Below, one piece after another: positions 51,611 through 60,644 of a stretch of 64,000 bases of DNA. The notes under the pieces are model-generated. The model was given only the letters and a program-made list of their open reading frames with translations, was not told the DNA's origin and searched no databases. How positions within the stretch are numbered: position 1 is the stretch's first letter; each line of letters starts with the position of its first letter. The DNA lies in contig MKTJ01000036.1 in assembly GCA_001898225.1 (NCBI GenBank), positions 218,893 to 282,892 on the forward strand, in the 5' to 3' direction. The position numbers were made by a program, and so were the translations under genes. The DNA is from Chloroflexi bacterium 54-19 (GTDB lineage: Bacteria > Chloroflexota > Chloroflexia > Chloroheliales > Chloroheliaceae).

Positions 51611-53065
51611 TTAATCTGGAAAGGCTGTATCCAGGAAGGTTTCGGCAAAGTTCAGGTAATGGTAAACATCGCTAAAGTTTGAGACGATGCCCAATGAAGC
51701 CCTTAAAGCCCCGGTTGTCTTTCCCTGGATAGCCTGTAGAAATTGCTCGTAGGTCTGGCGGTCCTTATTGGCGAAACATTTTGTCAGGGCTTCTTCCGGC
51801 ATCGCCAGGGCGATTTCACGCGCTCCCGGATTACAGTGGCACCCCGCCCGGAGTGAAATGCCCCGGTAGTTCGCCAGTTTCTCGACCTCGTTGCAATCGA
51901 GCATTTTGCCGTTGCTATCGAAAAAGTTAACCTGGACGGTCCCGCCCCGGCGATAGCGGTTGATGGGGCCATAGAGTTGGACCAGGGGACGACCGTTGCG
52001 GTGGCGCAAGGTGGTGAGCCGGTCAATCAGCCAGCCGGTCAGGCACATCACGCGGGTATGAATCAGGTCCAGGCCCACCGCCTCGATATGCCGCAACCCG
52101 AACTCAATCGCCGGGATATTAAGATAATTCACGGTTCCATCTTCGAAACCGGCAGGGCCGGGTGTCAGGTAATGGTTCTGGCCCGCCACTGTCGAAAAAG
52201 TGATGGTGCCGCCCGCGTACCAGGGCCGTTTTAGTTTCGCTACCGCCGACTTCCGGGCCAACAAACAGCCGGTCCCGGTCGGGTAGCCAAAGATTTTATA
52301 GAAAGAGACAGCGACAAAGTCGGGATGCCAGCGGCCCAGGTCGAGGCGGTTGGCCGGCACGAAGGCTGCCGCGTCTAAAAGTACGTCCCAACCCGCCTTT
52401 TGGGCTAGCTCAATCCATTCGAGGGGGTGCTGGACCCCTGAAAAGTTCGATTGAGCCGGGTAAGCCAGGAGATTATTCCTGCCGGGACGGCCCAGGTGCA
52501 ACCCCTTTTCCAGGTCGTGGCTGTAGACCCGGAGTTCGGGCGGGCAAAGCGGGATATAGCTAACCCTGGCCCCCCGCGCTTTTGCAAACTCGCGGATACC
52601 GTTTACCGAGTTATGGTTATCATAGGTCAAAAGATAGGTGTCGCCGGGCCTAAAAGGGTAGGACTCGCCCACCAGTTTGAGAGCGCCGGTCGCGTTGGGG
52701 GTGAAAATCACCATGTATTCGTCCGGCGAAGCGTTGAAATACTTGAGGACATAACTCCGGGCCTGCTCGACCAGGGCGGTCATCGCCAGCGAGGTCAGAT
52801 TTTTAGAGTGCGGATTACCAAAGACCCCGGACGCCAGCAGCGAAACGTGTTCTCGAAGCTGAGACTCGGCGTAAAGACTGCCGCCGGTATAATCGAGATA
52901 AACCTGGCCCTCCCGGTCCAGCCGGGCGTATTCGGTCGCTCGCAGGTCGTCCAGCTTAGAGGTGGCGGTATAGGCCGGGTACTGGCGTTGAAATTCATCA
53001 AAGGCGGCGGCTTTATCGCACATCCGGTATTTCGTATTCGGTTTTAATTCTTCCATTGCTGTCAT
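51611..53065 (-). CDS. Class V aminotransferase, MoCo-sulfurase/cysteine-desulfurase-like
   Basis: PLP enzyme of about 484 residues. LYLDYTGGSLYAESQLREHVSLLASGVFGNPHS, the PLP lysine in VSFYKIFGYPTGTGCLLARK, and the desulfurase-type cysteine loop SLRAGCHCNPGARE resemble the N-terminal NifS-like part of eukaryotic molybdenum cofactor sulfurase. There is no MOSC domain. It may mobilise sulfur from cysteine to an unknown acceptor. The track start is a TTG at 53128; an ATG at 53065 (or 53056) fits the family better. It is divergent from the LuxR regulator gene. Confidence 0.85.
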   Translation of the reverse strand: MTAMEELKPNTKYRMCDKAAAFDEFQRQYPAYTATSKLDDLRATEYARLDREGQVYLDYTGGSLYAESQLREHVSLLASGVFGNPHSKNLTSLAMTALVEQARSYVLKYFNASPDEYMVIFTPNATGALKLVGESYPFRPGDTYLLTYDNHNSVNGIREFAKARGARVSYIPLCPPELRVYSHDLEKGLHLGRPGRNNLLAYPAQSNFSGVQHPLEWIELAQKAGWDVLLDAAAFVPANRLDLGRWHPDFVAVSFYKIFGYPTGTGCLLARKSAVAKLKRPWYAGGTITFSTVAGQNHYLTPGPAGFEDGTVNYLNIPAIEFGLRHIEAVGLDLIHTRVMCLTGWLIDRLTTLRHRNGRPLVQLYGPINRYRRGGTVQVNFFDSNGKMLDCNEVEKLANYRGISLRAGCHCNPGAREIALAMPEEALTKCFANKDRQTYEQFLQAIQGKTTGALRASLGIVSNFSDVYHYLNFAETFLDTAFPD

Positions 53066-53213
53066 TTTCAAACTACCAACTACAACGCGGGTTAACCACT
53101 GACCCGCACTCTTTTTACGTTGTGCCAACCCTGCACAAGTACCCTTTGCTTACACATTTAAGATACCGCCAACCGGGAGAGTTTCCATCAAGGAAAACCT
53201 GTATATATGAGGG

Positions 53214-53263
53214 TGTGACCTGGCTCACACGGGGTTGTAATATATAAAGGGTGGCCTTATAAT
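53214..53263 (+). promoter_or_regulatory. Promoter of the LuxR gene with CRP-type site
   Basis: TGTGACCTGGCTCACA (53214-53229) is a perfect TGTGA-N6-TCACA palindrome, extended to GTGTGA...TCACAC. Directly downstream are TTGTAA (53235-53240), a 17-base spacer and TATAAT (53258-53263). The operator abuts the -35 box. Position suits activation by a CRP-family protein. Confidence 0.7.
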
Positions 53264-53337
53264 TTATTCAACTTCATAGGTTATCAAAAATTTTTCTAAA
53301 GAGTCGTGGCAAACCCGTTATAAGGTTGAGTAGTACC

Positions 53338-56300
53338 ATGAATTACCCTACCCTGGCCCGGCCTTTATTAAGCAAAGATTTAATTGGCCGCGAGACCATC
53401 CTTGAAACGCTGGACGACCTGCTAAAACAGGCAGCTTCAGGTCGCCCGCAACTGGTCTTGCTATCGGGTGAGGCCGGGCTTGGCAAGACCAGGTTGTGCC
53501 AGGGGCTAATCGAACAGAGCCGCGCCAGCCAGGGTCTCTTGCTGTTCGGCCAGGCCCTACCCCAGGACCAGACTTTGCCGTTCGGCCCTTTTCTCGATGC
53601 CTTCCGGCGTTACTATTCGAGCGTAAACCCGGAAACCCAAACCCCGCCGGGGCTATCCTTTCTCTTGCGGCTCATCCCGGAAATCGGGGCGCTCTTTCCC
53701 AACGTGACCCCGGTCCCGCTTGACCCTAGCGGCACCCTGGCGTTGCAACAATCCCGCCTTTTCCACTGCGTCCTGAGCGGGTTGCGCGAACTGGCCCGGT
53801 CGCGGAGTACCACCACGCCTTTGGTAATCATCCTGGAAGACCTCCATTGGGCCGACGAAACGAGCCTGGAACTGCTGGCTTACCTGGCCCGCCAGTTAGG
53901 TGTGAACGCCGGGCCGGTGGCGCCGCTGTCCGAGGAACCGATTCTCATCCTTGGCACCTACCGGAGCGAGGCCCTCGAAGAAAATACCCCTTTTGCAAAC
54001 TGGCTCATCCGTACCCAGAAACAGCGCCAGTTGCAGGAGTTACACCTCGCCCCGCTCGACCAGGCCGCCCATATCCGGCTGGTAAGCAACATCCTGGGCC
54101 AACCCATCCCGCCTGGCCAGGCGAACTTACTCTATAGCCGCGACGAGGGCAACCCCTTTTATACCGAAGAACTGCTGGGAGCCTTGCGGGCAGCCGGACA
54201 TCTCTCCCGTTCCGAAGAACGCTGGGTCTTAAAGGCGGATGAACAGGTCGATTTGCCTATGTCGCTCAAGGCATCCATCCTGGAAAGGGTCGCCACTTTG
54301 CCGGAAGAAGACCGCCAGGTTCTCACCTGCGCGGCGGTTATCGGGCGAGAATTTGATTTCGAACTGCTGGCAAAGGTCACCGGGTTAGCCGAAAAAGAGG
54401 TGCTGGCAATCCTGCGCCGGGCCATCAACCAGCAACTGCTCCGCGAAGGTCCGGTCAACCCAACGGCAAGGGCAGGGAGTCCCTATCGCGAGAGTTACCA
54501 TTTCCGGCATGCCCTGATGGGGGAGGCGATTTATAGCGACCTGCTGGCCCGCGAACGCCGCCACCTGCACCTGAAAATCGCCGCATCCCTCGAAAACGGT
54601 GAAAATCCCCCGGTCCGTATCCTGGCGGAGCATTTCGCCCTGGCCGGACAGCCCGAAAAAGCCCGCCCTTACGCCCTGCAAGAAGCCGAAAAAGCCCGGC
54701 AGGTGCTGGCCTACCGCGAGGAACGCCATTTCCTCGAAATCGGTCTGCCTTCCCTGGCCCTCAACAGTCCCGAACAACTCGGTACCTTGCACCGGCTGGG
54801 CCTGTTGAGCCTGGCCCTGGGAGATATTCCCGCGACTTTCAAATGGCTGACCAGGGCCAAAGAGGGTTACGAACAGGCCGGGCAGGAAAAACAGGCCGCC
54901 CTGGTGCTGATAAACCTCTCTTTTCTGTTCTGGTTCTACGACCCCGCCCGCCTGACCAGCCAGATGGCCCAGCTCGAAAAAGCTTCCCAGGTGAGCCTGA
55001 ACGGGCAGGACGAAAGCCTTGAAGCTCTTTCGGTCTTTTCGCATACGGCCTTTAGTCTCGCTTCGGGTGACATGAACAGCCAGGCCCAGGTCTGGGTAGG
55101 GCGCGCCTTCGAACTGGCCGCCAAAATTCCAGGCCCGGCGGCGGGTGGAGCTTTGCAATTTACCTTCCTGGCCCAGGGTCTTATCCAGGCGGACGGCCCG
55201 GCCAGCGAAACCGAAAACGGCCTGGCGGCTATCCAGCAGGTCGTGCGGCTGGCCTTACAATACAACCTGCCCGAACTGGTCATGCTCGGCTACGGCATCC
55301 TGATTACCGCCCTGGTCAACCTGGGGCAGTACGAACGGGCCGGAACCTTGAAAGAGGAAATCATCGCTTACCAGGACCGCACCAACTCGCCCCGCATGAC
55401 TAATCTGCTGGCCTGGCACGACTTTTTCAGCGGAAACTGGGAAAAAGCCGAGCAAGATTTGCGCGAGGAGTTAGAACATCACCCGGCCCCAACCGTGGAT
55501 GCCCTCTGCCAGGTGGCCCTGGCCCACATCCTGGTGGCCCGGTACGACCTCGAAGAAGTCCCGGCTATGCTAGAAACGGCCTGGGAAAAGGTCCGGTTCT
55601 TACAGATTGCCTACCGGGCCCCGGCCCTGTGGGGCTTCGCCCGCTATTACGAGGTCAGCCGCCAGCCCCACCAGGCCGCCGAGTATTACCAGAAGCTACT
55701 GGACGACTGGCAGACCACCGAGGAAAGGGGGCTGGCCCTGGTCTTTTTGCAGGACGCAATTGAATTTTATGTTTCGCAGGACGATTTGTGGAAAGCCGGG
55801 CGCTGGCTAAATGAGCTAACCCGGTTGGTGAGTATTACCGGGAACCCGGTCGGACATGCCGCCTTGCTTTCGGCGGAAGGGGCGCTGGCAACCGCCGAAG
55901 GGCGCACCCAGGATGCGCAAACGGCTTTCCACAGCGCCTACCGGAAATGGGCCGAGCTTAAGCGGCCATACTCTCAGGCCCGGACCGGACTGAGGTTGGC
56001 TCGCCTCCTTTTGAACCAGCCTCGCGCCGGCAAAGTTGACCGGAAAGAAGCGGGAGAACTGCTCGATGAGACCGAGGCTATCCTGCGGGGGTTAAAAGCG
56101 AAGCAACTCCTGGTAGAAATCGAAAAACTCAAACGTGAGACCCGGCTGGAAGGGCAAAGCAAGCGCCGGGCGACCCTGGCGGCGGCCCGCACCCCTTTTG
56201 AAGGTTTAACCCGGCGGGAAATCCAGGTGCTGGTCCAGGTCAGCGCCGGTCATTCCAACAAGGAAATCGCCCAGAACCTGAATATTACCGGGGCCACCGT

Positions 56301-56412
56301 TGAAACCCACCTGAACCATATCCTGAGCAAACTTGGTTGCGATAGCCGCACCCAGGCGGTTAGCTATGCCGTGGGAAAAGGCTGGCTAAAACCACCCTTC
56401 CGGGCCGATTAA
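53338..56412 (+). CDS. Large LuxR-family ATPase regulator (LAL/MalT-like)
   Basis: STAND-type regulator of about 1024 residues. A P-loop (GEAGLGKT at about 48) and Walker B (LVIILEDLHWAD at about 170) form the N-terminal AAA/NTPase domain, followed by a winged-helix region and many TPR-like helical repeats (about 450-930). The C-terminal LuxR helix-turn-helix is clear: LTRREIQVLVQVSAGHSNKEIAQNLNITGATVETHLNHILSKLG. Such proteins act as ATP-dependent inducer-sensing activators. The start is ATG 53338 rather than TTG 53326. The promoter has a CRP-type site. Target genes are unknown; the divergent PLP gene is a candidate. Confidence 0.93.
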   Translation: MNYPTLARPLLSKDLIGRETILETLDDLLKQAASGRPQLVLLSGEAGLGKTRLCQGLIEQSRASQGLLLFGQALPQDQTLPFGPFLDAFRRYYSSVNPETQTPPGLSFLLRLIPEIGALFPNVTPVPLDPSGTLALQQSRLFHCVLSGLRELARSRSTTTPLVIILEDLHWADETSLELLAYLARQLGVNAGPVAPLSEEPILILGTYRSEALEENTPFANWLIRTQKQRQLQELHLAPLDQAAHIRLVSNILGQPIPPGQANLLYSRDEGNPFYTEELLGALRAAGHLSRSEERWVLKADEQVDLPMSLKASILERVATLPEEDRQVLTCAAVIGREFDFELLAKVTGLAEKEVLAILRRAINQQLLREGPVNPTARAGSPYRESYHFRHALMGEAIYSDLLARERRHLHLKIAASLENGENPPVRILAEHFALAGQPEKARPYALQEAEKARQVLAYREERHFLEIGLPSLALNSPEQLGTLHRLGLLSLALGDIPATFKWLTRAKEGYEQAGQEKQAALVLINLSFLFWFYDPARLTSQMAQLEKASQVSLNGQDESLEALSVFSHTAFSLASGDMNSQAQVWVGRAFELAAKIPGPAAGGALQFTFLAQGLIQADGPASETENGLAAIQQVVRLALQYNLPELVMLGYGILITALVNLGQYERAGTLKEEIIAYQDRTNSPRMTNLLAWHDFFSGNWEKAEQDLREELEHHPAPTVDALCQVALAHILVARYDLEEVPAMLETAWEKVRFLQIAYRAPALWGFARYYEVSRQPHQAAEYYQKLLDDWQTTEERGLALVFLQDAIEFYVSQDDLWKAGRWLNELTRLVSITGNPVGHAALLSAEGALATAEGRTQDAQTAFHSAYRKWAELKRPYSQARTGLRLARLLLNQPRAGKVDRKEAGELLDETEAILRGLKAKQLLVEIEKLKRETRLEGQSKRRATLAAARTPFEGLTRREIQVLVQVSAGHSNKEIAQNLNITGATVETHLNHILSKLGCDSRTQAVSYAVGKGWLKPPFRAD

Positions 56413-56519
56413 TTTTTATTTATTTCGCGTTTATCCCTAATAGCGGGAGTAAGCAGGGTCTAACCCCCATATCGGTATATTGGAACAAGTAAATAGGGTT
56501 TTAAAGAAGAGGTTAGAAA

Positions 56520-57365
56520 ATGATGCAGCCGGGCGATAAACGGATGTCAATCGTGATGAAGCTGATTTATCTTTTCGTAGTAGCCAACGCCTATGCCGGG
56601 GCCATTTCACTGATATTTTTCCCCGGCAGCACCGATAGTCTCTTTTTCTGGAAAATTACGCCTAATATCAACGCAGTGCTTTTTGGGGCGCTCTATCTGG
56701 TGGCCGGTTCGGTGGTGTTGCTGGCGGTCATCCGGGGCAGTTACGAACTGGCCCGCTACCTGACCCCCATGATTATCCCCTTCAGCACCCTGCTGCTCCT
56801 GGCAACCGCCTTGCACCAGGATAAATTTACGCCCGGTATCAAGCTTTACTATTGGTTGGCGGTCTATATCGTCGCGCCCCTGGCAACTATGTTTTTTTAC
56901 TGGCAGTTCGAACGGGCCGGGGCAAGCTGGCAGGTCAAAAGCAGCCAGGTTAAACCGCTGGCGCGCTGGTTCGCCATCATCCTGGGGGCGCTGCTGGCCC
57001 TCTATGTCCTGACCAGCTTTATTTTGCCTGATGTTATCGTGAATTTCTGGCCCTGGCTGTTGACGCCGCTCCTGGCCCAGGCCTTCGGGGCCTGGCTGGC
57101 GGCCCTGGCGGGAGGTCTGCTCTGGTTTAGCTGGGAGCGCGACTGGAAACGGCTGCAACCGCTGGCTTACCTGATGGCCCTGATTCCAGTTTCGACCCTG
57201 CTGGTAATCGCCTTCGACCAGGCTGACCTGAAGACGACCGGGATAAATTTGATTATCTTCGTGGCGGCCCTGGTCGTGCTGGGGTTATGCGGGGTCGTAA
57301 TAGCCGTCCTGCAATACGCCGGGAGGGAAGAAGTCAGCCCCCAGTATACCCACCAGCGAAATTAG
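56520..57365 (+). CDS. Multi-pass membrane protein of unknown function
   Basis: A 281-residue protein with about eight hydrophobic helices and few polar loops (LIYLFVVANAYAGAISLIFF, INAVLFGALYLVAGSVVLLAVI, FAIILGALLALYVLTSFIL, LIIFVAALVVLGLCGVVIAVLQYAG). GAGG lies upstream of the ATGATG start. No transporter or enzyme motif is recognised. It is 107 bases downstream of the LuxR gene, so could be co-transcribed, and ends at a strong terminator. Confidence 0.75.
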   Translation: MMQPGDKRMSIVMKLIYLFVVANAYAGAISLIFFPGSTDSLFFWKITPNINAVLFGALYLVAGSVVLLAVIRGSYELARYLTPMIIPFSTLLLLATALHQDKFTPGIKLYYWLAVYIVAPLATMFFYWQFERAGASWQVKSSQVKPLARWFAIILGALLALYVLTSFILPDVIVNFWPWLLTPLLAQAFGAWLAALAGGLLWFSWERDWKRLQPLAYLMALIPVSTLLVIAFDQADLKTTGINLIIFVAALVVLGLCGVVIAVLQYAGREEVSPQYTHQRN

Positions 57366-57392
57366 TCTGCTAAACGGGATAATCCGCCTCGC

Positions 57393-57440
57393 TTTGAAAG
57401 CGGCTCCATATTTAATTCTTCGGCCGCTTTCAAATTTTAA
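57393..57440 (+). terminator. Intrinsic terminator
   Basis: TTTGAAAGCGGC (57393-57404) pairs perfectly with GCCGCTTTCAAA (57423-57434) and is followed by TTTTAA. It closes the membrane protein gene and faces the convergent response regulator. Confidence 0.85.
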
Positions 57441-57470
57441 GAACGAGAATGAGACAGGCCAACAATGGTG

Positions 57471-57866
57471 CTATTCGCCGTGGGCGCGGTTCCAGATAGT
57501 GTTTATATTGGCCGAAAGTTGCATGGGGTCGAAAGGCTTGGCAATCACATCGAGCGCGCCCAACCGTTTGTATTCGGCCACTTCGTAAGGCTGCACTTTG
57601 GCCGTCATGAAAATAACCGGGGTGGTAGCGGTCTGGGGCAGTTCCCGTAGGGCCCCCAGGGTAGTCGGCCCATCCATACCGGGCATCATAACATCGAGCA
57701 AAATCAGGTCCGGCTCGAAACCGGGTGCTTTCGCCAGGGCTTCCTTCCCAGAATTGCACAGTTCAACCTGAAACTTTCCGATGGCTTCCAGGGCCAGGCG
57801 AGCTACCACTTGAATATCCGGTTCATCTTCTACAAATAACAATCGCTTTAAAGTTGGCACAGGCAT
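57471..57866 (-). CDS. Single-domain response regulator (CheY-like)
   Basis: A 131-residue receiver domain without output domain. Phosphoacceptor D58 in LILLDVMMPGMDG, acidic pocket E13/D14 (FVEDEP), switch T88 (VIFMTAK) and K110 (DVIAKPF). It probably passes phosphate or acts by protein contact. It is divergent from a hybrid-sensing histidine kinase 361 bases away, its likely partner. Confidence 0.93.
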   Translation of the reverse strand: MPVPTLKRLLFVEDEPDIQVVARLALEAIGKFQVELCNSGKEALAKAPGFEPDLILLDVMMPGMDGPTTLGALRELPQTATTPVIFMTAKVQPYEVAEYKRLGALDVIAKPFDPMQLSANINTIWNRAHGE

Positions 57867-58227
57867 CTATTATCCCCTCGATTTATCAGGAAAAGTTTAA
57901 AATTCCACTTCTCAATTTGCTGGCACGGTCAGGAATGGTTAACTCCTGCCGAACCTTTAGTAGCCTGGAGTCATTTTAACAAACATTCTGGCAATTTAAT
58001 ATGGTAGAATAGTATCATAAAGCAATGCAGTTTACGGTCTAGTTTCGCCCATGCACTTTGTCAGAATAACCCGGTTCGGGTTATATGAATACAATAAACC
58101 GCCTTTTTCTTAAAACCCGACTTTCGCTTCGAGCCAGGACAATCCGCCGAAATAGGGGTGCTAAACTACCTGAAAAGGAATATCCAAGCGAAAGTTTTAA
58201 AAAAGTAAAATCAAGGTCGAGTTTAAG
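57867..58227. other. Spacer between divergent response regulator and histidine kinase
   Basis: About 360 bases. A TAGAAT-like string near 58006-58011 could be a -10. The track ORF at 58085-58306 overlaps the kinase start and lacks a good SD. Nothing else was seen. Confidence 0.4.
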
Positions 58228-60132
58228 ATGGATGTATCCGCCAAAAAGAATCTTTTTGCCGATGTGGACCCGACTAAACCAGCTACCAACCCGGCGACCG
58301 AAATAGCCGCCCTGAAAGAACGGGTTGCCGAACTTGAAGCCCTGCTTCGTGAAAAAAACGAAGCCAATTTATCACCTTTTCGCTTCGAAAAAGCTTCTTC
58401 AAAACCCAACCAGGAGGTCTGGCAGCGTGAAAGTGACGAACAGGTCCGGTTCGCCCTGGAAGCCGCCGGTATCGGCACCTGGGAATGGAACGTAATAAAA
58501 AATGAAGTCAAGTGGTCGGCTAATATGGCCGGAATTTTTGGCCTGACCAACGGCGCTACTCCCCAGACCTATGATGAATACCTGGACCTTATTCATCCCG
58601 GCGACCGCCAGGACTTTGTCCAGGCCGTTCGCCAGGCCATAAAAGATAAAGAGAATTTTGAAGTCCAATTCCGGGTTATCCGCGCCGGGGGCGCCTATCA
58701 CTGGAACATTGGCAAGGGTAAAATAATTACCGGGGATAACGGCCAACCGCTGCGCCTCCTGGGAGTAATTTACGACATAAACGATTTCAAACATACCACC
58801 GAAGCCCTCCGCTTCCTGGTGGATGCCTCCCACACCCTTACTTCTTCGCTCGACTACGAGACAAACCTGCAACAACTGGCTGCTTTAGCCGTCCCCAGGT
58901 TTGCCGACTGGTGCATGGTCTTCGTCCAGGAAACCGACGGAGAAATAAAACAGGTGGCGGTGCGCCATTCCGACCCGGCCCGCACCGCCTGGGCCCTGGA
59001 ATTTCAGAGCCATTATCCTTACAATACCCGGATTGGCCGCTCCCTTCTTAAGGAGATTATCCAGGTGGCCCAGACCGGCCAACCCCAGTATTTGCCCGAA
59101 ATGCCCGATGGATTGTTGAAGGGAGTCGCTATAGACCCGGTCCATCTCGAATGGATGCGCGAACTGGGACCGCGTTCAAAAATAGCGGTACCCCTTGTCG
59201 CCCGCAACCGGATTTTCGGGGTGATTTCTTTTATCACCAGCCACGAGTCGGGACGCAACTACACCCTGGCAGATTTCGAACTGGCCCAGGAATTGGCTCG
59301 CCAGGTCGGTCAGGCTATTGACAATTCCTGGCTCTACCGGCAGGCCCAGGAATCTATCGAAATCCAACGCCAGCTCGACAGGCTCAAAGACCAGTTTTTA
59401 TCTATCGCCAGTCACGAACTCCGCACCCCCCTGACAACCATCAAAGGATACTCGCAGATTCTTCAACGCGACTTGCTGCGTCTAAGAACCGGAAACCAAC
59501 CTGTTTTAGACCAATCTACTTCCAGGAGTGTGCGTATCCTCTCGAACCTGGTCGGCCAGGTCGGACGGATGGAAATTCTCATAAACGAAATGCTCGATAT
59601 TTCCCGGATTCAAAGCGGCCAATTTCATTTGAAGTTAACCGGAGGGATAATTCTTAATGAGGTCGTGCGGAGAATTGTCGAACAGCAGCAAGACGCCGAC
59701 CCCGACCGGCCTATTTTATTCCAGCCCAACACCTTTGAATTAGAAGGTATGTGGGATGAAAACCGCCTGGAACAGGTCATAAACAATCTTATCAGCAACG
59801 CCATCAAATATAGCGAACCGGGGAAACCGGTGGAAGTGGGGGTAGGCTACGCTACTATCACCAATGAGGCCGTAGTCTGGGTCCGCGACGAGGGCATCGG
59901 TATCAGCGCTGAACACCAGAATCAAATCTTTGACCGCTTTTATCGCGTCCGAACACCCATGAACGTCAGCGTGGATGGTCTTGGCCTGGGCCTGTATATC
60001 AGTTTCGAAACCATCAAGCAGCATGGCGGTCATATGTGGCTCGAAAGCGCTCCTGGCGAGGGCAGCACTTTTTATTTCTCATTACCTTTACCGGATGAAG
60101 CTCGCCCAGGTGGCACAGAGGTTGCTCCTTAA
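58228..60132 (+). CDS. PAS-GAF sensor histidine kinase
   Basis: Soluble two-component sensor of 634 residues without membrane helices. Short coiled coil (about 25-45), PAS_3 domain (about 72-188: VRFALEAAGIGTWEWNVIKNEVKWSANMAGIFG), GAF domain (about 205-370), HisKA with phospho-acceptor H396 in FLSIASHELRTPLTTIKGYSQIL, and HATPase (NRLEQVINNLISNAIKYS, VRDEGIGI, GLGLYISFETIKQHGG). It senses a cytoplasmic signal, possibly small molecule or redox; the ligand is unknown. The divergent CheY-like protein is a likely substrate. The small gene after it may be co-transcribed. Confidence 0.95.
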   Translation: MDVSAKKNLFADVDPTKPATNPATEIAALKERVAELEALLREKNEANLSPFRFEKASSKPNQEVWQRESDEQVRFALEAAGIGTWEWNVIKNEVKWSANMAGIFGLTNGATPQTYDEYLDLIHPGDRQDFVQAVRQAIKDKENFEVQFRVIRAGGAYHWNIGKGKIITGDNGQPLRLLGVIYDINDFKHTTEALRFLVDASHTLTSSLDYETNLQQLAALAVPRFADWCMVFVQETDGEIKQVAVRHSDPARTAWALEFQSHYPYNTRIGRSLLKEIIQVAQTGQPQYLPEMPDGLLKGVAIDPVHLEWMRELGPRSKIAVPLVARNRIFGVISFITSHESGRNYTLADFELAQELARQVGQAIDNSWLYRQAQESIEIQRQLDRLKDQFLSIASHELRTPLTTIKGYSQILQRDLLRLRTGNQPVLDQSTSRSVRILSNLVGQVGRMEILINEMLDISRIQSGQFHLKLTGGIILNEVVRRIVEQQQDADPDRPILFQPNTFELEGMWDENRLEQVINNLISNAIKYSEPGKPVEVGVGYATITNEAVVWVRDEGIGISAEHQNQIFDRFYRVRTPMNVSVDGLGLGLYISFETIKQHGGHMWLESAPGEGSTFYFSLPLPDEARPGGTEVAP

Positions 60133-60188
60133 GCAATAAGGAAAGCTTTGAAAAAGGTTATTTAGAGCTTGAAAAGGAGAAACCAATA

Positions 60189-60515
60189 ATGGCAACAGCC
60201 GAAGAACATATGGCACAGCTTTTAAAGCAGCTAAAGAAAGACCCCGGCCTGGTCGAGGAATTGCCGGGCAAGGAAGGGCATATCGTCCATAGCGCCCTGG
60301 CGGGACAGTCAGTCTTTGAAATCGCCCAGGCCAACCGGATGAGCGAGGAAGCGGTCTGGGGCGTCTTGCGAAGCGCGGCCCGGAGCGCCAGCGGCCAGAA
60401 AATTACCCCGGTCGAAAGCGGCGGTTTCGGCAGCGATACCGACCCTGGCGTGAACGGCGGCTATGGGGATACCGGTTTTGGCAGCCTCGAAGTCGAACCG
60501 GAGCAAGGGGGATAA
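60189..60515 (+). CDS. Small protein of unknown function with HTH-like segment
   Basis: 108 residues, strong AAAAGGAG SD. A helical N-terminal part (HMAQLLKQLKKDPGLVEELP) and a segment that resembles a helix-turn-helix (AGQSVFEIAQANRMSEEAVWGVLRSAARSA) precede a Gly-rich acidic tail. DNA binding is only a suggestion. It lies 56 bases after the histidine kinase. No family is recognised. Confidence 0.7.
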   Translation: MATAEEHMAQLLKQLKKDPGLVEELPGKEGHIVHSALAGQSVFEIAQANRMSEEAVWGVLRSAARSASGQKITPVESGGFGSDTDPGVNGGYGDTGFGSLEVEPEQGG

Positions 60516-60537
60516 AACCCACACGTTAAACGAAACA

Positions 60538-60573
60538 ACGTTCACCCATAAAGGGCACGTAAAACGGAGAACG
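60538..60573. repeat. AACGTT-family dispersed repeat, copy D
   Basis: ACGTTCACCCATAAAGGGCA... matches copy A (32857-32892) at 29 of 36 positions. The outer part (CGTTAAACGAAACAACG) is shared with the shortened copy C. Confidence 0.75.
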
Positions 60574-60575
60574 AA

Positions 60576-60609
60576 AAAAGCGGCCAAACCTATTCGGGTG
60601 GCCGCTTTT
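60576..60609. terminator. Bidirectional intrinsic terminator
   Basis: AAAAGCGGCCA (60576-60586) pairs perfectly with TGGCCGCTTTT (60599-60609), between two convergent genes. Confidence 0.9.
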
Positions 60610-60644
60610 CGATTATGATTAAAAGAGATATGTTACTCCTGAAA

